NCBI GenBank assembly: GCA_015067185.1
Contig: SVMZ01000014.1
Location: 1 to 63,275, forward strand
DNA: 63,275 bases
Direction: 5' to 3'
Source: Oscillospiraceae bacterium
GTDB lineage: Bacteria > Bacillota > Clostridia > Oscillospirales > Ruminococcaceae
Shown here: positions 8,149 to 17,443 of the stretch, piece by piece
Layout: every line of letters starts with the position of its first letter
Position numbering within the stretch: position 1 is the first letter of the stretch
Translations under genes and position numbers: made by a program
The notes under the pieces: generated by a model
Told to the model about the DNA's origin: nothing
Database searches by the model: none
The model's input: the letters and a program-made list of their open reading frames with translations, nothing else

Positions 8149-9690
8149 TTATTTTTCCATTCCCTCTGCATGATGCAGTGCAACGCTCTTCGGCACTGTA
8201 ACCACCTCATCATAGCAGGTAAATATCTCATCAACCATTGCCTTATCCGGCTTTTTGGTAATCAGGCTTACAATCGGAACAAGGATGAGACCAGCAACCA
8301 TAGTCAATGCACCGGCATTGATCGGCGACATCCATCCGCCAAACATATTGGCAACTGTGAAACCAACACCAACAATAAAGCTGACCCAAACACCGGCTTT
8401 GGTGGTCTTCTTCCAATAGAGACCATAGAGGAACGGTGCAAGGAATGCACCGGCCAGTGCGCCCCAGGAGATACCCATCAGCTGAGCAATGAATGTGGGG
8501 GGATCCAATGCGATAACAACGGAAATAACAATAAATACCAGAACAAATATACGCATGATGAGCAGCTGTTTTTTCTCGCTCATATCCTTTTTGAAGTTAT
8601 CACGGATCAGGTCAAGTGTAAGTGTAGAACTGGAGGTAAGAACCAGCGAAGAAAGGGTGGACATAGATGCGGAAAGAACCAGCACAACAACTACACCAAT
8701 CAGGAGGTCCGGAAGCTTGGAAAGCATGGTGGGAACAATAGCATCGTAGATGATAGATCCATCAGCCTTCTTGATGGCATCTCCGTCAAAGAGCCGCCCA
8801 AAGCCGCCGAGGAAATAAGAACCACCAGCAATAACAACTGCAAACAAAGTAGAGATAATGGTACCAGTCTTAACAGCTTTTTCGCTCTTAATGGAGTAGA
8901 ACTTCTGAACCATCTGCGGGAGACCCCATGTTCCGAGGGAGGTGAGAACAACAACACCGAGCAGGCCCCAGGGATCTGCACCGAAGAAGGATGTGTATGC
9001 ACCCAGCTGACCTGCTGTTGCAGCAGACTCACTTTCGATTTGGGAGAGATTTTTAATAGCTTCCATAAAGCCGCCCTGGCCATTAAGAACAGCAGCAATA
9101 ACAACTACAATACCGATCAGCATGATGATGCCCTGAATGAAGTCGTTGATTGCGGTTGCCATGTATCCGCCGAGGATAACATATACTGCGGTAAGAGCCG
9201 CCATAATGATAACACAAACAGCATAAGGAATGTTGAACGACATCTCAAACAGTCTGGAAAGACCGTTATAAACAGAAGCGGTATAAGGAATCAGGAAAAC
9301 GAAGATAATTGCAGAAGCAATAATCTTGATCATACTGCTGTCGAAACGTTTGCCAAAAAAATCCGGCATGGTTGCCGAGGAGAGATGTTTGGTCATAACT
9401 CTTGTACGTCTGCCGAGGATAACCCAGGCAAGCAAACTTCCTATAATCGCGTTGCCGAGACCGATCCAAGTGGATGCCAAACCATATTTCCATCCAAACT
9501 GTCCTGCATAGCCGACAAAAACAACGGCAGAGAAATAAGATGTACCATAAGCAAAAGCCGTAAGCCACGGACCCACTGAACGTCCGCCAAGAACAAACCC
9601 GTTAACATCAGTTGCATGACGGCGGGCATAAACACCAACCGCAACCATGATTGCAAAGAAAACAATAACAATCAGTATTTTTGTAAACAT
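8149..9690 (-). CDS. Sodium:solute symporter (SSS family)
   Basis: This 513-residue polytopic membrane protein of the SSS family couples Na+ to uptake of a small organic solute. It starts with a membrane helix (FTKILIVIVFFAIMVAVGVYA), then the conserved FVLGGRSVGPWLTAFAYGTSYFSAVVFVGYAG region, and shows about 13 hydrophobic segments. It most resembles PutP/PanF-type proteins, but a symporter's substrate cannot be read from sequence alone. It is preceded by AGGAGG-like GGAGG and has an unusually long leader of about 210 nt. Confidence 0.93.
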   Translation of the reverse strand: MFTKILIVIVFFAIMVAVGVYARRHATDVNGFVLGGRSVGPWLTAFAYGTSYFSAVVFVGYAGQFGWKYGLASTWIGLGNAIIGSLLAWVILGRRTRVMTKHLSSATMPDFFGKRFDSSMIKIIASAIIFVFLIPYTASVYNGLSRLFEMSFNIPYAVCVIIMAALTAVYVILGGYMATAINDFIQGIIMLIGIVVVIAAVLNGQGGFMEAIKNLSQIESESAATAGQLGAYTSFFGADPWGLLGVVVLTSLGTWGLPQMVQKFYSIKSEKAVKTGTIISTLFAVVIAGGSYFLGGFGRLFDGDAIKKADGSIIYDAIVPTMLSKLPDLLIGVVVVLVLSASMSTLSSLVLTSSSTLTLDLIRDNFKKDMSEKKQLLIMRIFVLVFIVISVVIALDPPTFIAQLMGISWGALAGAFLAPFLYGLYWKKTTKAGVWVSFIVGVGFTVANMFGGWMSPINAGALTMVAGLILVPIVSLITKKPDKAMVDEIFTCYDEVVTVPKSVALHHAEGMEK

Positions 9691-9907
9691 TAAGATGACC
9701 TCCGAAATTTTTTTATTCTAAACATCAATGCCGGCATCAATACAGGTATATACCGCCTGCACCAAAACCGCATTTTTCTCCTGCTTTTGCGCAGTGTAAA
9801 CACCGCATTTCGGAAGACCCCTTTCCTTAATTTATCACGTTCGATTCATTAACAAAAAGCTTTAAAGCCAAAAAACTTTAAATCACTAAAGCGTTCAACC
9901 GCTATTA

Positions 9908-9936
9908 ATCATACACCTTTCTGATATCTTTGTCAA
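9908..9936 (-). promoter_or_regulatory. Promoter of the symporter gene
   Basis: Read on the minus strand: TTGACA (9931-9936), 17-bp spacer, TATGAT (9908-9913). Confidence 0.75.
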
Positions 9937-10027
9937 CACATACTTCAGAAAATTGAATCGATACTTTTAATTTTTTTTTAGTAATTTTGCCATTCATCTC
10001 AATATTCTGCCACTTTTCAAAATCCTA

Positions 10028-10056
10028 TTGACTAATACTCCTGCAGAAATTATAAT
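10028..10056 (+). promoter_or_regulatory. Promoter of the SGNH hydrolase gene
   Basis: TTGACT (10028-10033), 17-bp spacer, TATAAT (10051-10056), about 35 bp upstream of the start codon. Confidence 0.8.
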
Positions 10057-10098
10057 TAAAATATTGATTGTCTCATTTTTATTACAGGAGGTTATCCC

Positions 10099-11145
10099 AT
10101 GTCCGAAACTCCAAGAATGAAATGGTTTTCTGTTTTGGCTTCCCCTTTTGAAATAGAAGGTTTTCCCTTTTACAATGAGGAAAAACACTTTCGTCGGTTG
10201 ATGCTCAACACCGTCAGCCCCATCTCTCCCACTGTTGATGAACTTGCCTGGAACACCGCCGGTGGAAAGGTACGTTTCCGTGCCAAACTGCAAAAACTGG
10301 CGCTCCGCACCAGAATAACAGTTCCTCACTTCTTTGATCATCTTACCGCCGATGCACAATGCGGATTCGATTGCTATGCAGATGATGGTACCGGACTCAA
10401 ATATTATTCCACTACCCGTTTTGATCGTTCCAAAACCGAATATGAATGTACTCTTTTCGAATTGGACGAGACCCGTGAGCTCGAGATCGTCATCAACTTT
10501 CCTCTCTATTCCGGTGTCAGTGAGCTGCTGCTCGGTTTTGATGAGGCTGTCGTTCTTTCACCTCCTACCCCCAGAAGTTATGACAAAAACATTATCGTAT
10601 ACGGATCTTCGATCACCCAGGGAGGATGCGCCACCCGACCCGGTATGGCATATACAAATATTCTCTCACGCCGTCTGGATGCTCAGGTTATTAACCTTGG
10701 TTTTTCCGGCAGCGGATTGGCAGAAGCCGAGATCGCTGTTGAAATTGCAAAAATTCCAAATGCAGGACTGTTCCTTCTCGATTGCGAAGCAAATTGCCAC
10801 AAACCTGACTGGGTTGCCGGGCATTATCCCGAATTTGTACGCATCCTTCGTGAGAGCTATCCAACCACACCCATTCTACTTCTCACCGCCAGCCCCAAAA
10901 ATGTTGAGATCTTCCATCGCTGTGAGCGGGAATACCGTGCTGAAAACAAACGTATCCAGCGTGAACTTGTGGAAGAACGCCGCAGAAACGGCGATGCCAA
11001 CATCTATTTCCTTGACTATGAGGACATCCTTGGAGAAGAATGGCAGGATGAAACCGTCGATGGCACCCATGCTACCGATTTAGGATTTGTCTATATGGCC
11101 AACGGTTTAACACCGGTTATCCGAAATCTTCTTTCCCTCTCTTAA
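10099..11145 (+). CDS. SGNH/GDSL-type esterase, two-domain
   Basis: This 348-residue hydrolase has an N-terminal beta domain of the GxDLY type (residues about 1-155) and a C-terminal SGNH domain. The GDSL-like block is GSSIT at 169-173, making Ser171 the likely nucleophile, and the catalytic pair is Asp321/His324 in DGTH. Family members deacetylate carbohydrates or act as lysophospholipases. There is no signal peptide, so it probably acts in the cytoplasm, perhaps on imported acetylated sugars (inference). It is a single-gene unit with its own promoter and terminator. Confidence 0.9.
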   Translation: MSETPRMKWFSVLASPFEIEGFPFYNEEKHFRRLMLNTVSPISPTVDELAWNTAGGKVRFRAKLQKLALRTRITVPHFFDHLTADAQCGFDCYADDGTGLKYYSTTRFDRSKTEYECTLFELDETRELEIVINFPLYSGVSELLLGFDEAVVLSPPTPRSYDKNIIVYGSSITQGGCATRPGMAYTNILSRRLDAQVINLGFSGSGLAEAEIAVEIAKIPNAGLFLLDCEANCHKPDWVAGHYPEFVRILRESYPTTPILLLTASPKNVEIFHRCEREYRAENKRIQRELVEERRRNGDANIYFLDYEDILGEEWQDETVDGTHATDLGFVYMANGLTPVIRNLLSLS

Positions 11146-11177
11146 AATTGTTCATACTTCTTGTTTCTCCTAAACCG

Positions 11178-11215
11178 AAAAGACACCGGAACGTCGTTCC
11201 GGTGTCTTTTCTTTT
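11178..11215 (+). terminator. Terminator of the SGNH hydrolase gene
   Basis: AAAAGACACCGGAACG / CGTTCCGGTGTCTTTT hairpin followed by CTTTT. Downstream to 11386 I see only a short hydrophobic frame ending at 11333 with no ribosome site. Confidence 0.88.
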
Positions 11216-11386
11216 AAGGTGTGTTTTGAGGAGAGTAGAATGTACTCAAAACAAATATGCTGCTTTCATATTCATCCTGAGCACAGTTTTATTATACTTT
11301 ATATTGGCCTTTGTTGTGTTACCCTGCCGTTAATAAAGGATAAAATTAGATTCTACAATTTATTAATTCTATACTAAACTAATTTA

Positions 11387-12313
11387 TCAATCAAACAACG
11401 GCGTACTGAAGTATCTCTCTGCCGTATCAGGAAGAATGGTAACCACGGTCTTTCCTTCTCCCAACTTTTTGGCAAGAGCCAGTGCCGCTGCTACATTGGT
11501 TCCACTGGAAATTCCGCACATCAGCCCTTCCAGACTGGCCAGCTTTTTCGCTGTGGAAATAGCCTCTTCGTCAGTTACGATATAGATATCATCATATATA
11601 TTTTTATTCAGATTATCAGGAACAATACCATCACCAATTCCCATCTGCAAATGCGTTCCGATATTGCCGCCTGCAAGGATTGCTGCATGCTCAGGTTCAA
11701 CTGCCCAAATGGTAATCTGCGGATTCAGTGCTTTCAGTGTTTCACCCACACCGGATATCGTACCGCCGGTACCAACTCCGGAACAAAATCCGTCGATCGG
11801 CCCCGCTACCTGCTCCAAAATCTCCAGAGCAGTATGGTTTTTATGCACCATGGGATTGGCCGGATTGGAGAATTGCTGCGGAACAAATACACGCGGATCC
11901 TCTTCTGCCATTCTCATGGCGGTATTCAGGCATTCTGCAATACAATCGCCGATATTACCGTCATCATGCACCAGAATGACCTCTGCGCCGTAGTGCTCCA
12001 CCAGTTTGCGGCGCTCTTCGCTGACAGAGTCAGGCATAATAATCTTTGTTTTATACCCCTTTACCGCACCAATCAAAGCAAGACCAATTCCCTGGTTTCC
12101 GCTGGTCGGTTCGACAATAACCGTGTCTTCCTTGATAACACCAGCCTTTTCTCCTGCCATTATCATGTTATAGGCGGTTCTCGTCTTGATCGACCCACCC
12201 ACGTTCAATCCTTCATATTTTACAAGCACCTGTGCAGACCCCGGTTCTACCATTCTGTTTAAACGTATTACCGGAGTATGTCCCATTGCCTCAAGAATAT
12301 TATTGTGTACCAT
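11387..12313 (-). CDS. cysK: Cysteine synthase (O-acetylserine sulfhydrylase)
   Basis: This PLP enzyme forms cysteine from O-acetylserine and sulfide. The N-terminal GHTPVIRLNRM, the Schiff-base Lys in GGSIKTR (about residue 43), TSGNQGIGLA and the phosphate loop GTGGTISG are all present. The start is uncertain: I prefer ATG 12313, 5 nt after GGTGG, though the frame stays open to an ATG at 12334. It lies about 90 bp downstream of the AEC transporter with no terminator between, so the two are probably co-transcribed. The sulfite reductase-like gene at 29.9-31.2 kb could be a sulfide source (inference). Confidence 0.93.
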   Translation of the reverse strand: MVHNNILEAMGHTPVIRLNRMVEPGSAQVLVKYEGLNVGGSIKTRTAYNMIMAGEKAGVIKEDTVIVEPTSGNQGIGLALIGAVKGYKTKIIMPDSVSEERRKLVEHYGAEVILVHDDGNIGDCIAECLNTAMRMAEEDPRVFVPQQFSNPANPMVHKNHTALEILEQVAGPIDGFCSGVGTGGTISGVGETLKALNPQITIWAVEPEHAAILAGGNIGTHLQMGIGDGIVPDNLNKNIYDDIYIVTDEEAISTAKKLASLEGLMCGISSGTNVAAALALAKKLGEGKTVVTILPDTAERYFSTPLFD

Positions 12314-12400
12314 CATTTCCACCTGCATCACCATTTATTTTTATCAAGAATTATATGTATGTATTTTCCATCGATTATATACTTTCAAGAACAAACCCGG

Positions 12401-13330
12401 TTATTTCACCAGCATCTGCATGGCCCAGAAAACAATCGGCAGTGTAATCAGCGCCAATATCGTTGATATGAAGCATACCTGAGCACCGGTCTTGCTGTCT
12501 CCACCGTAAGCCTCCGGGAAGATAACCGCATTCAGTCCGACCGGCATCGCATACATGGCGGTTGCCACAATGACAACCTCTTTATCCACACCAATCAGCC
12601 ACAGAATACCGAACAGCAATGCCGGTATGATAATCAGTCGCCAACCGGATACGATATAAGGCTTTGGAGCAGCAATCACTCTTTTCAGAGGAATGCCGCC
12701 AAGAATAAATCCGGTCATAATCATGGCAAGCGGCGACATACATACCGACGCACTGTTACAAGCATCCAGCAGAAGCTGCGGTATTTTAATCTCCATCAAT
12801 CCTGCTGCAATACCAAGGATAACAGACACAATATTGGGATTGATCAGCTTTTTTAAACTCAGTTTCTTCTGAGGATCCAGCATATAAAGTGCAACAGTAT
12901 AAATAAATACTTCAAGCGGCAGGGTAAACACCATCGTGTTTGCCAATGCCTGCTCTCCGAACACCGCACTCATCATCGGATATCCGAAATAACCAATATT
13001 GGGAACGCACAGGGCATATCTGTATATATTAATCGTATCGCTGTTTTTACTGAATGCCTTTCCCATCGGCATCGCAATCAAAAACATGACCACTGTCAGA
13101 ATCAGGCCGCAGATAAAATATTTCATACTGCCGGCAATCGTATCTTTGGATACGCTTTGTGCAAAGGTTTTAAAGCGGAGTGCCGGTAAAATTACATATA
13201 ACAATACCTGCGACAACACTTTTCCAAATTTATCATGTGCCACTTTTGTTTTACAGAGGATAAAACCTACCGCCATAAACAGGAAAAAAATCAATGCCTG
13301 ATTTAAAACGACCGTAACACTTTCACCCAT
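12401..13330 (-). CDS. AEC-family transporter (auxin efflux carrier type)
   Basis: This 309-residue membrane protein has about ten hydrophobic segments. Its N-terminal ALIFFLFMAVGFILCKTKV and C-terminal half typical of AEC permeases match the family. Bacterial AEC members move malate, malonate or amino-acid-like anions; the substrate here is unknown. The start is supported by GGAGG 8 nt upstream. It lies immediately upstream of cysK, so export or import of a cysteine-related compound is a reasonable but untested idea. Confidence 0.9.
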   Translation of the reverse strand: MGESVTVVLNQALIFFLFMAVGFILCKTKVAHDKFGKVLSQVLLYVILPALRFKTFAQSVSKDTIAGSMKYFICGLILTVVMFLIAMPMGKAFSKNSDTINIYRYALCVPNIGYFGYPMMSAVFGEQALANTMVFTLPLEVFIYTVALYMLDPQKKLSLKKLINPNIVSVILGIAAGLMEIKIPQLLLDACNSASVCMSPLAMIMTGFILGGIPLKRVIAAPKPYIVSGWRLIIIPALLFGILWLIGVDKEVVIVATAMYAMPVGLNAVIFPEAYGGDSKTGAQVCFISTILALITLPIVFWAMQMLVK

Positions 13331-13367
13331 AGTGAGCGCCTCCTATGCACGCACAAAATTACTATAT

Positions 13368-13396
13368 ATTTTATCACATTTTTCACTGAAAGTAAA
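13368..13396 (-). promoter_or_regulatory. Probable promoter of the AEC-cysK unit
   Basis: On the minus strand: TTTACT (13391-13396), 17-bp spacer, TAAAAT (13368-13373). Confidence 0.55.
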
Positions 13397-13502
13397 GTGT
13401 TTATCCCTTTGTCATCCATTTTCAAATTATTTTCTTTCCTTTTCTTCTCTCCTCAGACTTTTGTTATATTTTGTGTCTTCTGTTATCATTTGTGCTTTTT
13501 CA

Positions 13503-13531
13503 TTGCACTTCCCCTATTTTTTTGCTATAAT
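13503..13531 (+). promoter_or_regulatory. Promoter of the PHP-phosphatase gene
   Basis: TTGCAC (13503-13508), 17-bp spacer, TATAAT (13526-13531). Confidence 0.75.
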
Positions 13532-13592
13532 AGTACTTCATGAAATTCTGTTTTACTGTTCTGTCTTAATTTAACATATCTGGAGAATCATT

Positions 13593-14420
13593 ATGACACC
13601 TGAAAACATTGTATCCTGCAACAAAAACGACTTCCACATACACACCTCTATTTCCCCCTGTGCCTCTCCGGAAGCCTCCGTGGCAAGTTATATTGAAGCA
13701 GCCCACAAACTCAATTTTTCCAAAGTGGGCTTCTGCAATCATTTCTGGGATGAACTGATCCGCAGAGAAGAGATGTACTACTATGAGCCGCTGACCACCT
13801 CCTGCCTCCTGGCTATCAAAGACGAGATTCCTGGAAAGGATGAACTGAACATCTTTGTAGGCTGTGAAGCAGAGATGATCCTTGATAATTCCGTCACCTT
13901 AATGCCGGAACATGCTCATCTTTTTGACTATGCGCTGATTCCCACCACTCATTTCAACATTAAAGATGTCTGTATTGCCTCTTCCGTCAAAAAGCCGGCT
14001 GAGGTAGGAAAACTGATGGTTGAGCGTTTTATTGCCGCTGCTACCTCAGAGCTTTCCAAAGTAATCCGCACTGCTATCTGCCACCCCTTTATGCCCTACG
14101 GATTTTTTGAGGTGGGAGATGAAATCCTCTCCGGAATCACCGATTCGGAATATGAATACTGCTTCTCCACTGCTGCCGGTCTGGGAATTCCTGTGGAAGT
14201 GAACGGACGGGTATTTCAGGTAAAACAGCTGGAGATGGATCCTTCCACCGGCTTCCCGTATCAATTTCTTCGTATCATGACGATCGCCCGTGAATGCGGC
14301 TGCAAAATCTATCCCGGTTCTGATTCTCATCATGCAGACAACCTCACTCACCTGCACGGCAACCGTCTCTTCGATCGCTTTGCGGATGCCTGCAACATCA
14401 CCTTCAGCGAACTGCTCTGA
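13593..14420 (+). CDS. PHP-domain phosphoesterase (histidinol-phosphatase-like)
   Basis: This 275-residue protein is a PHP-fold hydrolase. Metal-binding motifs are visible: DFHIHTS at residues 13-19, FCNHFWD, the Glu of GCEAEMI, CHPF, and the C-terminal GSDSHHADN. The fold binds a di- or trinuclear metal site and cleaves phosphomonoesters. It resembles HisK-type histidinol phosphatases, but there are no histidine genes here, so a different phosphoester substrate is likely. Confidence 0.85.
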   Translation: MTPENIVSCNKNDFHIHTSISPCASPEASVASYIEAAHKLNFSKVGFCNHFWDELIRREEMYYYEPLTTSCLLAIKDEIPGKDELNIFVGCEAEMILDNSVTLMPEHAHLFDYALIPTTHFNIKDVCIASSVKKPAEVGKLMVERFIAAATSELSKVIRTAICHPFMPYGFFEVGDEILSGITDSEYEYCFSTAAGLGIPVEVNGRVFQVKQLEMDPSTGFPYQFLRIMTIARECGCKIYPGSDSHHADNLTHLHGNRLFDRFADACNITFSELL

Positions 14421-14428
14421 CCTTCTTC

Positions 14429-14471
14429 AACGGCATAATCCTTTGATGGATTCTGCCGTTTTTCTTTTTTC
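14429..14471 (+). terminator. Terminator of the PHP gene
   Basis: AACGGCATAATCC / GGATTCTGCCGTT stem followed by TTTTTCTTTTTT. Confidence 0.85.
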
Positions 14472-14478
14472 GTGCCAC

Positions 14479-14507
14479 TTGTCTTTTCCGCTGCCTTGCG
14501 TTATAAT
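14479..14507 (+). promoter_or_regulatory. Promoter of the radical SAM gene
   Basis: TTGTCT (14479-14484), 17-bp spacer, TATAAT (14502-14507). The predicted start of transcription, near 14514, leaves a leader of only about 25 nt and excludes any start codon upstream. Confidence 0.8.
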
Positions 14508-14538
14508 TGATTTAATCTTTCATAAAGGAGGGCTCTTT

Positions 14539-15621
14539 CTGCCGCCGTTAACATTGCTTATCAAGCCCGCTTCCGGACACTGCAATATGCGTTGTCAATA
14601 CTGCTTCTACGCAGACGAGATGCACTGCCGCACCGAAGCTCTGCGCGGTATGATGTCCTCCGAAACACTGGAAACGATTATTTCCCAAGCCGCCGCTTAT
14701 GCAGAAGGATATATCAACTGTGTCTTTCAGGGAGGAGAGCCTACGCTGGTCGGACTTGATTTTTATCGCGAGCTGATCCTTCTTCAGAAAAAATACAGCA
14801 GGTCGGGGCTCCATTTTTCCAACTCACTGCAAACCAACGGTCTGTTGATCGATGACGATTGGGCACAGTTTCTGTCGGAAAACCATTTTCTGACCGGTCT
14901 CTCTCTGGACGGCACCGCCGACCTGCACGATTCTTTCCGACCCGATTCTGCAGGACACGGAACCTTCCGCCGCGTACTTGCTGCAGCGCAGCTTCTCAAA
15001 AAACACAAAGCAGAATTCAACATTCTCTGTGTTATCAGCAATCCTGCTGCCCGCCATGGAGCAAAAATCTACCGCACACTCACCGACTACGGGTTTGAGT
15101 GGCTGCAGTTTATTCCCTGCATTCCCCCTCTTGATGGCTCTTCCCGCCCCTTTGACCTCACCCCTCAGCGTTATTTAGATTTCCTTCTCGCTGTTTTCTC
15201 CTGCTATGAAAAAGACAGGCTAAGCGGAAAACATATCAGCATCCGCTTTTTTGATGATATTCTGCGCCGTTTGGCCGGACAACCCATTACCGGCTGCGGT
15301 ATGAACGGCAGATGCTACCTCAGCTTCACTATTGAAAGTGATGGGGATGTTTATCCCTGTGATTTTTATGCCATCGACCGCTATCTGCTGGGTAATATTC
15401 ATGAAAACAGTTTTTCTGCCCTTGCAGATTCAGAACCTGCCAAACGGTTTCTCGAAGAATCGTTTCAGCTTCCTTCAGAATGCAGCAGCTGCGAATTTTC
15501 CCCCCTTTGCCGCGGCGGCTGCCGGCGCGACAGAGATGCCGGAGCACACCTGAGCCACAACCGTTGGTGCCGTGTCTACCGGGAATTTTATAAAACCATT
15601 CTCTCAACACACCAACATTAG
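14539..15621 (+). CDS. Radical SAM/SPASM enzyme, anaerobic sulfatase-maturase-like (apparent CTG start)
   Basis: This 360-residue enzyme resembles anSME, which converts an active-site Cys or Ser of sulfatases to formylglycine. The radical SAM cluster is C15-x3-C19-x2-C22 (CNMRCQYC). The SPASM region near the C-terminus has the Cys pattern of two auxiliary clusters (CGMNGRC, YPCDFY, CSSC, CRGGC). Homologues start MPPLTLLIKPAS; here that first codon reads CTG, 7 nt after GGAGG. No ATG, GTG or TTG fits both the promoter and the ribosome site. No sulfatase lies in the window, so the target is unknown. Confidence 0.9.
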   Translation: MPPLTLLIKPASGHCNMRCQYCFYADEMHCRTEALRGMMSSETLETIISQAAAYAEGYINCVFQGGEPTLVGLDFYRELILLQKKYSRSGLHFSNSLQTNGLLIDDDWAQFLSENHFLTGLSLDGTADLHDSFRPDSAGHGTFRRVLAAAQLLKKHKAEFNILCVISNPAARHGAKIYRTLTDYGFEWLQFIPCIPPLDGSSRPFDLTPQRYLDFLLAVFSCYEKDRLSGKHISIRFFDDILRRLAGQPITGCGMNGRCYLSFTIESDGDVYPCDFYAIDRYLLGNIHENSFSALADSEPAKRFLEESFQLPSECSSCEFSPLCRGGCRRDRDAGAHLSHNRWCRVYREFYKTILSTHQH

Positions 15622-15653
15622 AATCCAAAACAAGAAAAAGAGTGTGATTAACC

Positions 15654-17432
15654 ATGAAACAAACTACCAATGAAAAAATAGCCTCTCTTCGTCATTCCAT
15701 GAAAACCCGCGGCATCAGTGCTTATGTGATCCCCAGCGCCGACCCGCATCTGAGTGAATATTTTTCCGCTCACTGGGCAGCCCGCGCTTACTTCAGCGGA
15801 TTTACAGGTTCAGCCGGTACCCTGGTTGTCACAGACAAGATGAGCGGACTTTGGACCGACGGCAGATATTATCTGCAGGCTTCCATGCAGCTTGCAGACA
15901 GCGAAATTACTCTTTTCCGCGCTGCTGATCCCGACTGTCCCAAAATTTTTGATTATCTCAGTCAATCTTTACCCAGCGGCAGCACCGTTGCCCTTGACGG
16001 TATGCTTTTCTCTGAAAATGCTTTGACTGAAGCCCGCAGCACGCTGACCAAAAAGGATATCCGCCTTTGTCTGGATTCTTCTGTTGTGGAGGAGAACTGG
16101 CCCGACCGTCCAGCAGAGTGTTTTACCGAAATATTCGAACTGGATGAAAGTCATTCCGGCTGTTCTCGTCCCGAAAAGCTCATTCAGCTTCGTTCCCGTT
16201 TAAAAGAAAAGGGTGCCGATGCTACAGTTATCGCTGGTCTGGACAGCATTGCCTGGCTGCTCAATTTACGTGCTTCCGATATTAGTAAAAGTCCGGTTTT
16301 TATCTCTTTCCTGTATATTTCCCTGGATGCTGCCTGTCTTTTCACCGAACTTTCCCGTCTTCCGGAAAACATTGCAGAAAAGCTGAAAACCGATGGCATC
16401 GAACTACGCCCTTACACTGCTCTTTCTGCCTATATCAGTGAGATTTCTATTCTTCAAAAGCTGCTCTGCGATCCGGATACCCTTAATGCCGCCATATTCA
16501 GCACCATCCGTTCCAACTCGCTGCTGGATATCATTCCCGGAAACGATCCGGTCATTGACATGAAAGCAATCAAAAATCCCTGTGAACTGCGCTGTCAACA
16601 GGAGGCCTATCTGCGCGACGGCTGCGCACTTGCCGAGTTTTTTGCAGAACTCTTTGAAAATCTCGAAAATGGAGAAACGCCCACGGAATATGAGCTGACT
16701 AAAAAACTTTCCGCCTACCGCCTTGCTCAGCCCGGCTGCACAGGAGACAGCTTCGGCGCCATCATTGCTTACCGCCAGAATGCCGCTATTGTCCACTATT
16801 CTCCCAGTCAAAACAACAGTGCTGTTATCCATCCCGAACACATGCTGCTTGTTGATAGCGGCGGACAATACCTGAACGGAACCACCGACACCACCCGCAC
16901 CGTTGCCCTGGGACCGATATCCGATGAAGAAAAACGCGATTTTACTCTCGTTCTCAAAGGGCACATTGCCCTTGCCGAAGCGGTTTTCCCGGAGGGAACC
17001 ACCGGGCGCAATCTGGATCCTATCTGCCGTGTTCAGCTTTGGAAATACGGCCTCAACTACCGCCACGGTACCGGACACGGCGTTGGCTTTATGCTCAATG
17101 TCCACGAAGGTCCCCACAATTTTTCCGGCAATGTGCCTCTCCGTGAAGGGATGGTCATCACCATTGAGCCCGGTTTTTATCATGACGGCAGCCACGGTAT
17201 CCGCACCGAAAACGTCTATTATGTAACCAAAGCATTTTCCGGTGAGTACGGTCATTTTCTACGTTTTGAAAACTTCACACTCTTCCCCATTGATACCAAC
17301 TGTGTCGATTTTGCCTTGCTTTCCACGGATGAGAAAACATGGCTTCAAAATTATAATCGCACTGTTTTGGAACAACTTTCTCCCCTTGTCAGTCACCGTG
17401 CCGAACAATGGCTCCGTCGGTTTGTATTTTAA
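15654..17432 (+). CDS. Xaa-Pro aminopeptidase (M24 family, XPNPEP1-like)
   Basis: This 592-residue aminopeptidase P removes N-terminal residues preceding proline. It has the three-domain layout: two creatinase-like N-terminal domains (about 1-300) and a C-terminal M24 pita-bread domain. Metal ligands are visible in LLVDSGGQYLNGTTDTTRT (two Asp), GTGHGVGF (His), TIEPGFYH and IRTENVYYV (two Glu). The length matches the cytosolic eukaryote-like long form common in Clostridia. It follows the radical SAM gene by 32 bp with no terminator between, so they may share a transcript. Confidence 0.95.
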   Translation: MKQTTNEKIASLRHSMKTRGISAYVIPSADPHLSEYFSAHWAARAYFSGFTGSAGTLVVTDKMSGLWTDGRYYLQASMQLADSEITLFRAADPDCPKIFDYLSQSLPSGSTVALDGMLFSENALTEARSTLTKKDIRLCLDSSVVEENWPDRPAECFTEIFELDESHSGCSRPEKLIQLRSRLKEKGADATVIAGLDSIAWLLNLRASDISKSPVFISFLYISLDAACLFTELSRLPENIAEKLKTDGIELRPYTALSAYISEISILQKLLCDPDTLNAAIFSTIRSNSLLDIIPGNDPVIDMKAIKNPCELRCQQEAYLRDGCALAEFFAELFENLENGETPTEYELTKKLSAYRLAQPGCTGDSFGAIIAYRQNAAIVHYSPSQNNSAVIHPEHMLLVDSGGQYLNGTTDTTRTVALGPISDEEKRDFTLVLKGHIALAEAVFPEGTTGRNLDPICRVQLWKYGLNYRHGTGHGVGFMLNVHEGPHNFSGNVPLREGMVITIEPGFYHDGSHGIRTENVYYVTKAFSGEYGHFLRFENFTLFPIDTNCVDFALLSTDEKTWLQNYNRTVLEQLSPLVSHRAEQWLRRFVF

Positions 17433-17443
17433 TTCTCTGCATA

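Larger units (their letters stand above)
9691..10098. other. Divergent intergenic region between symporter and SGNH hydrolase
   Basis: This 408-bp region holds no gene. It contains one promoter for each flanking gene (9908-9936 minus, 10028-10056 plus). The symporter leader, from about 9901 to 9691, includes repeated CTTTAAA-like elements at 9859-9895 and several short palindromes such as TGCCGGCA. I could not match it to a riboswitch class. Confidence 0.7.

Noticed and set aside
8143..9579. Long plus-strand open frame opposite the sodium symporter
   Set aside because: It is antisense to a clear SSS-family gene, low in hydrophobic order and rich in Asn/Cys/His, with no ribosome site.
11226..11333. 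Short hydrophobic peptide frame after the SGNH hydrolase terminator
   Set aside because: No ribosome site fits the frame; a competing frame from ATG 11240 has a good site but no protein-like sequence.
14290..14538. Upstream extension of the radical SAM gene from ATG 14290
   Set aside because: It would run out of frame through the end of the PHP gene and across a terminator and promoter; the family starts at 14539.
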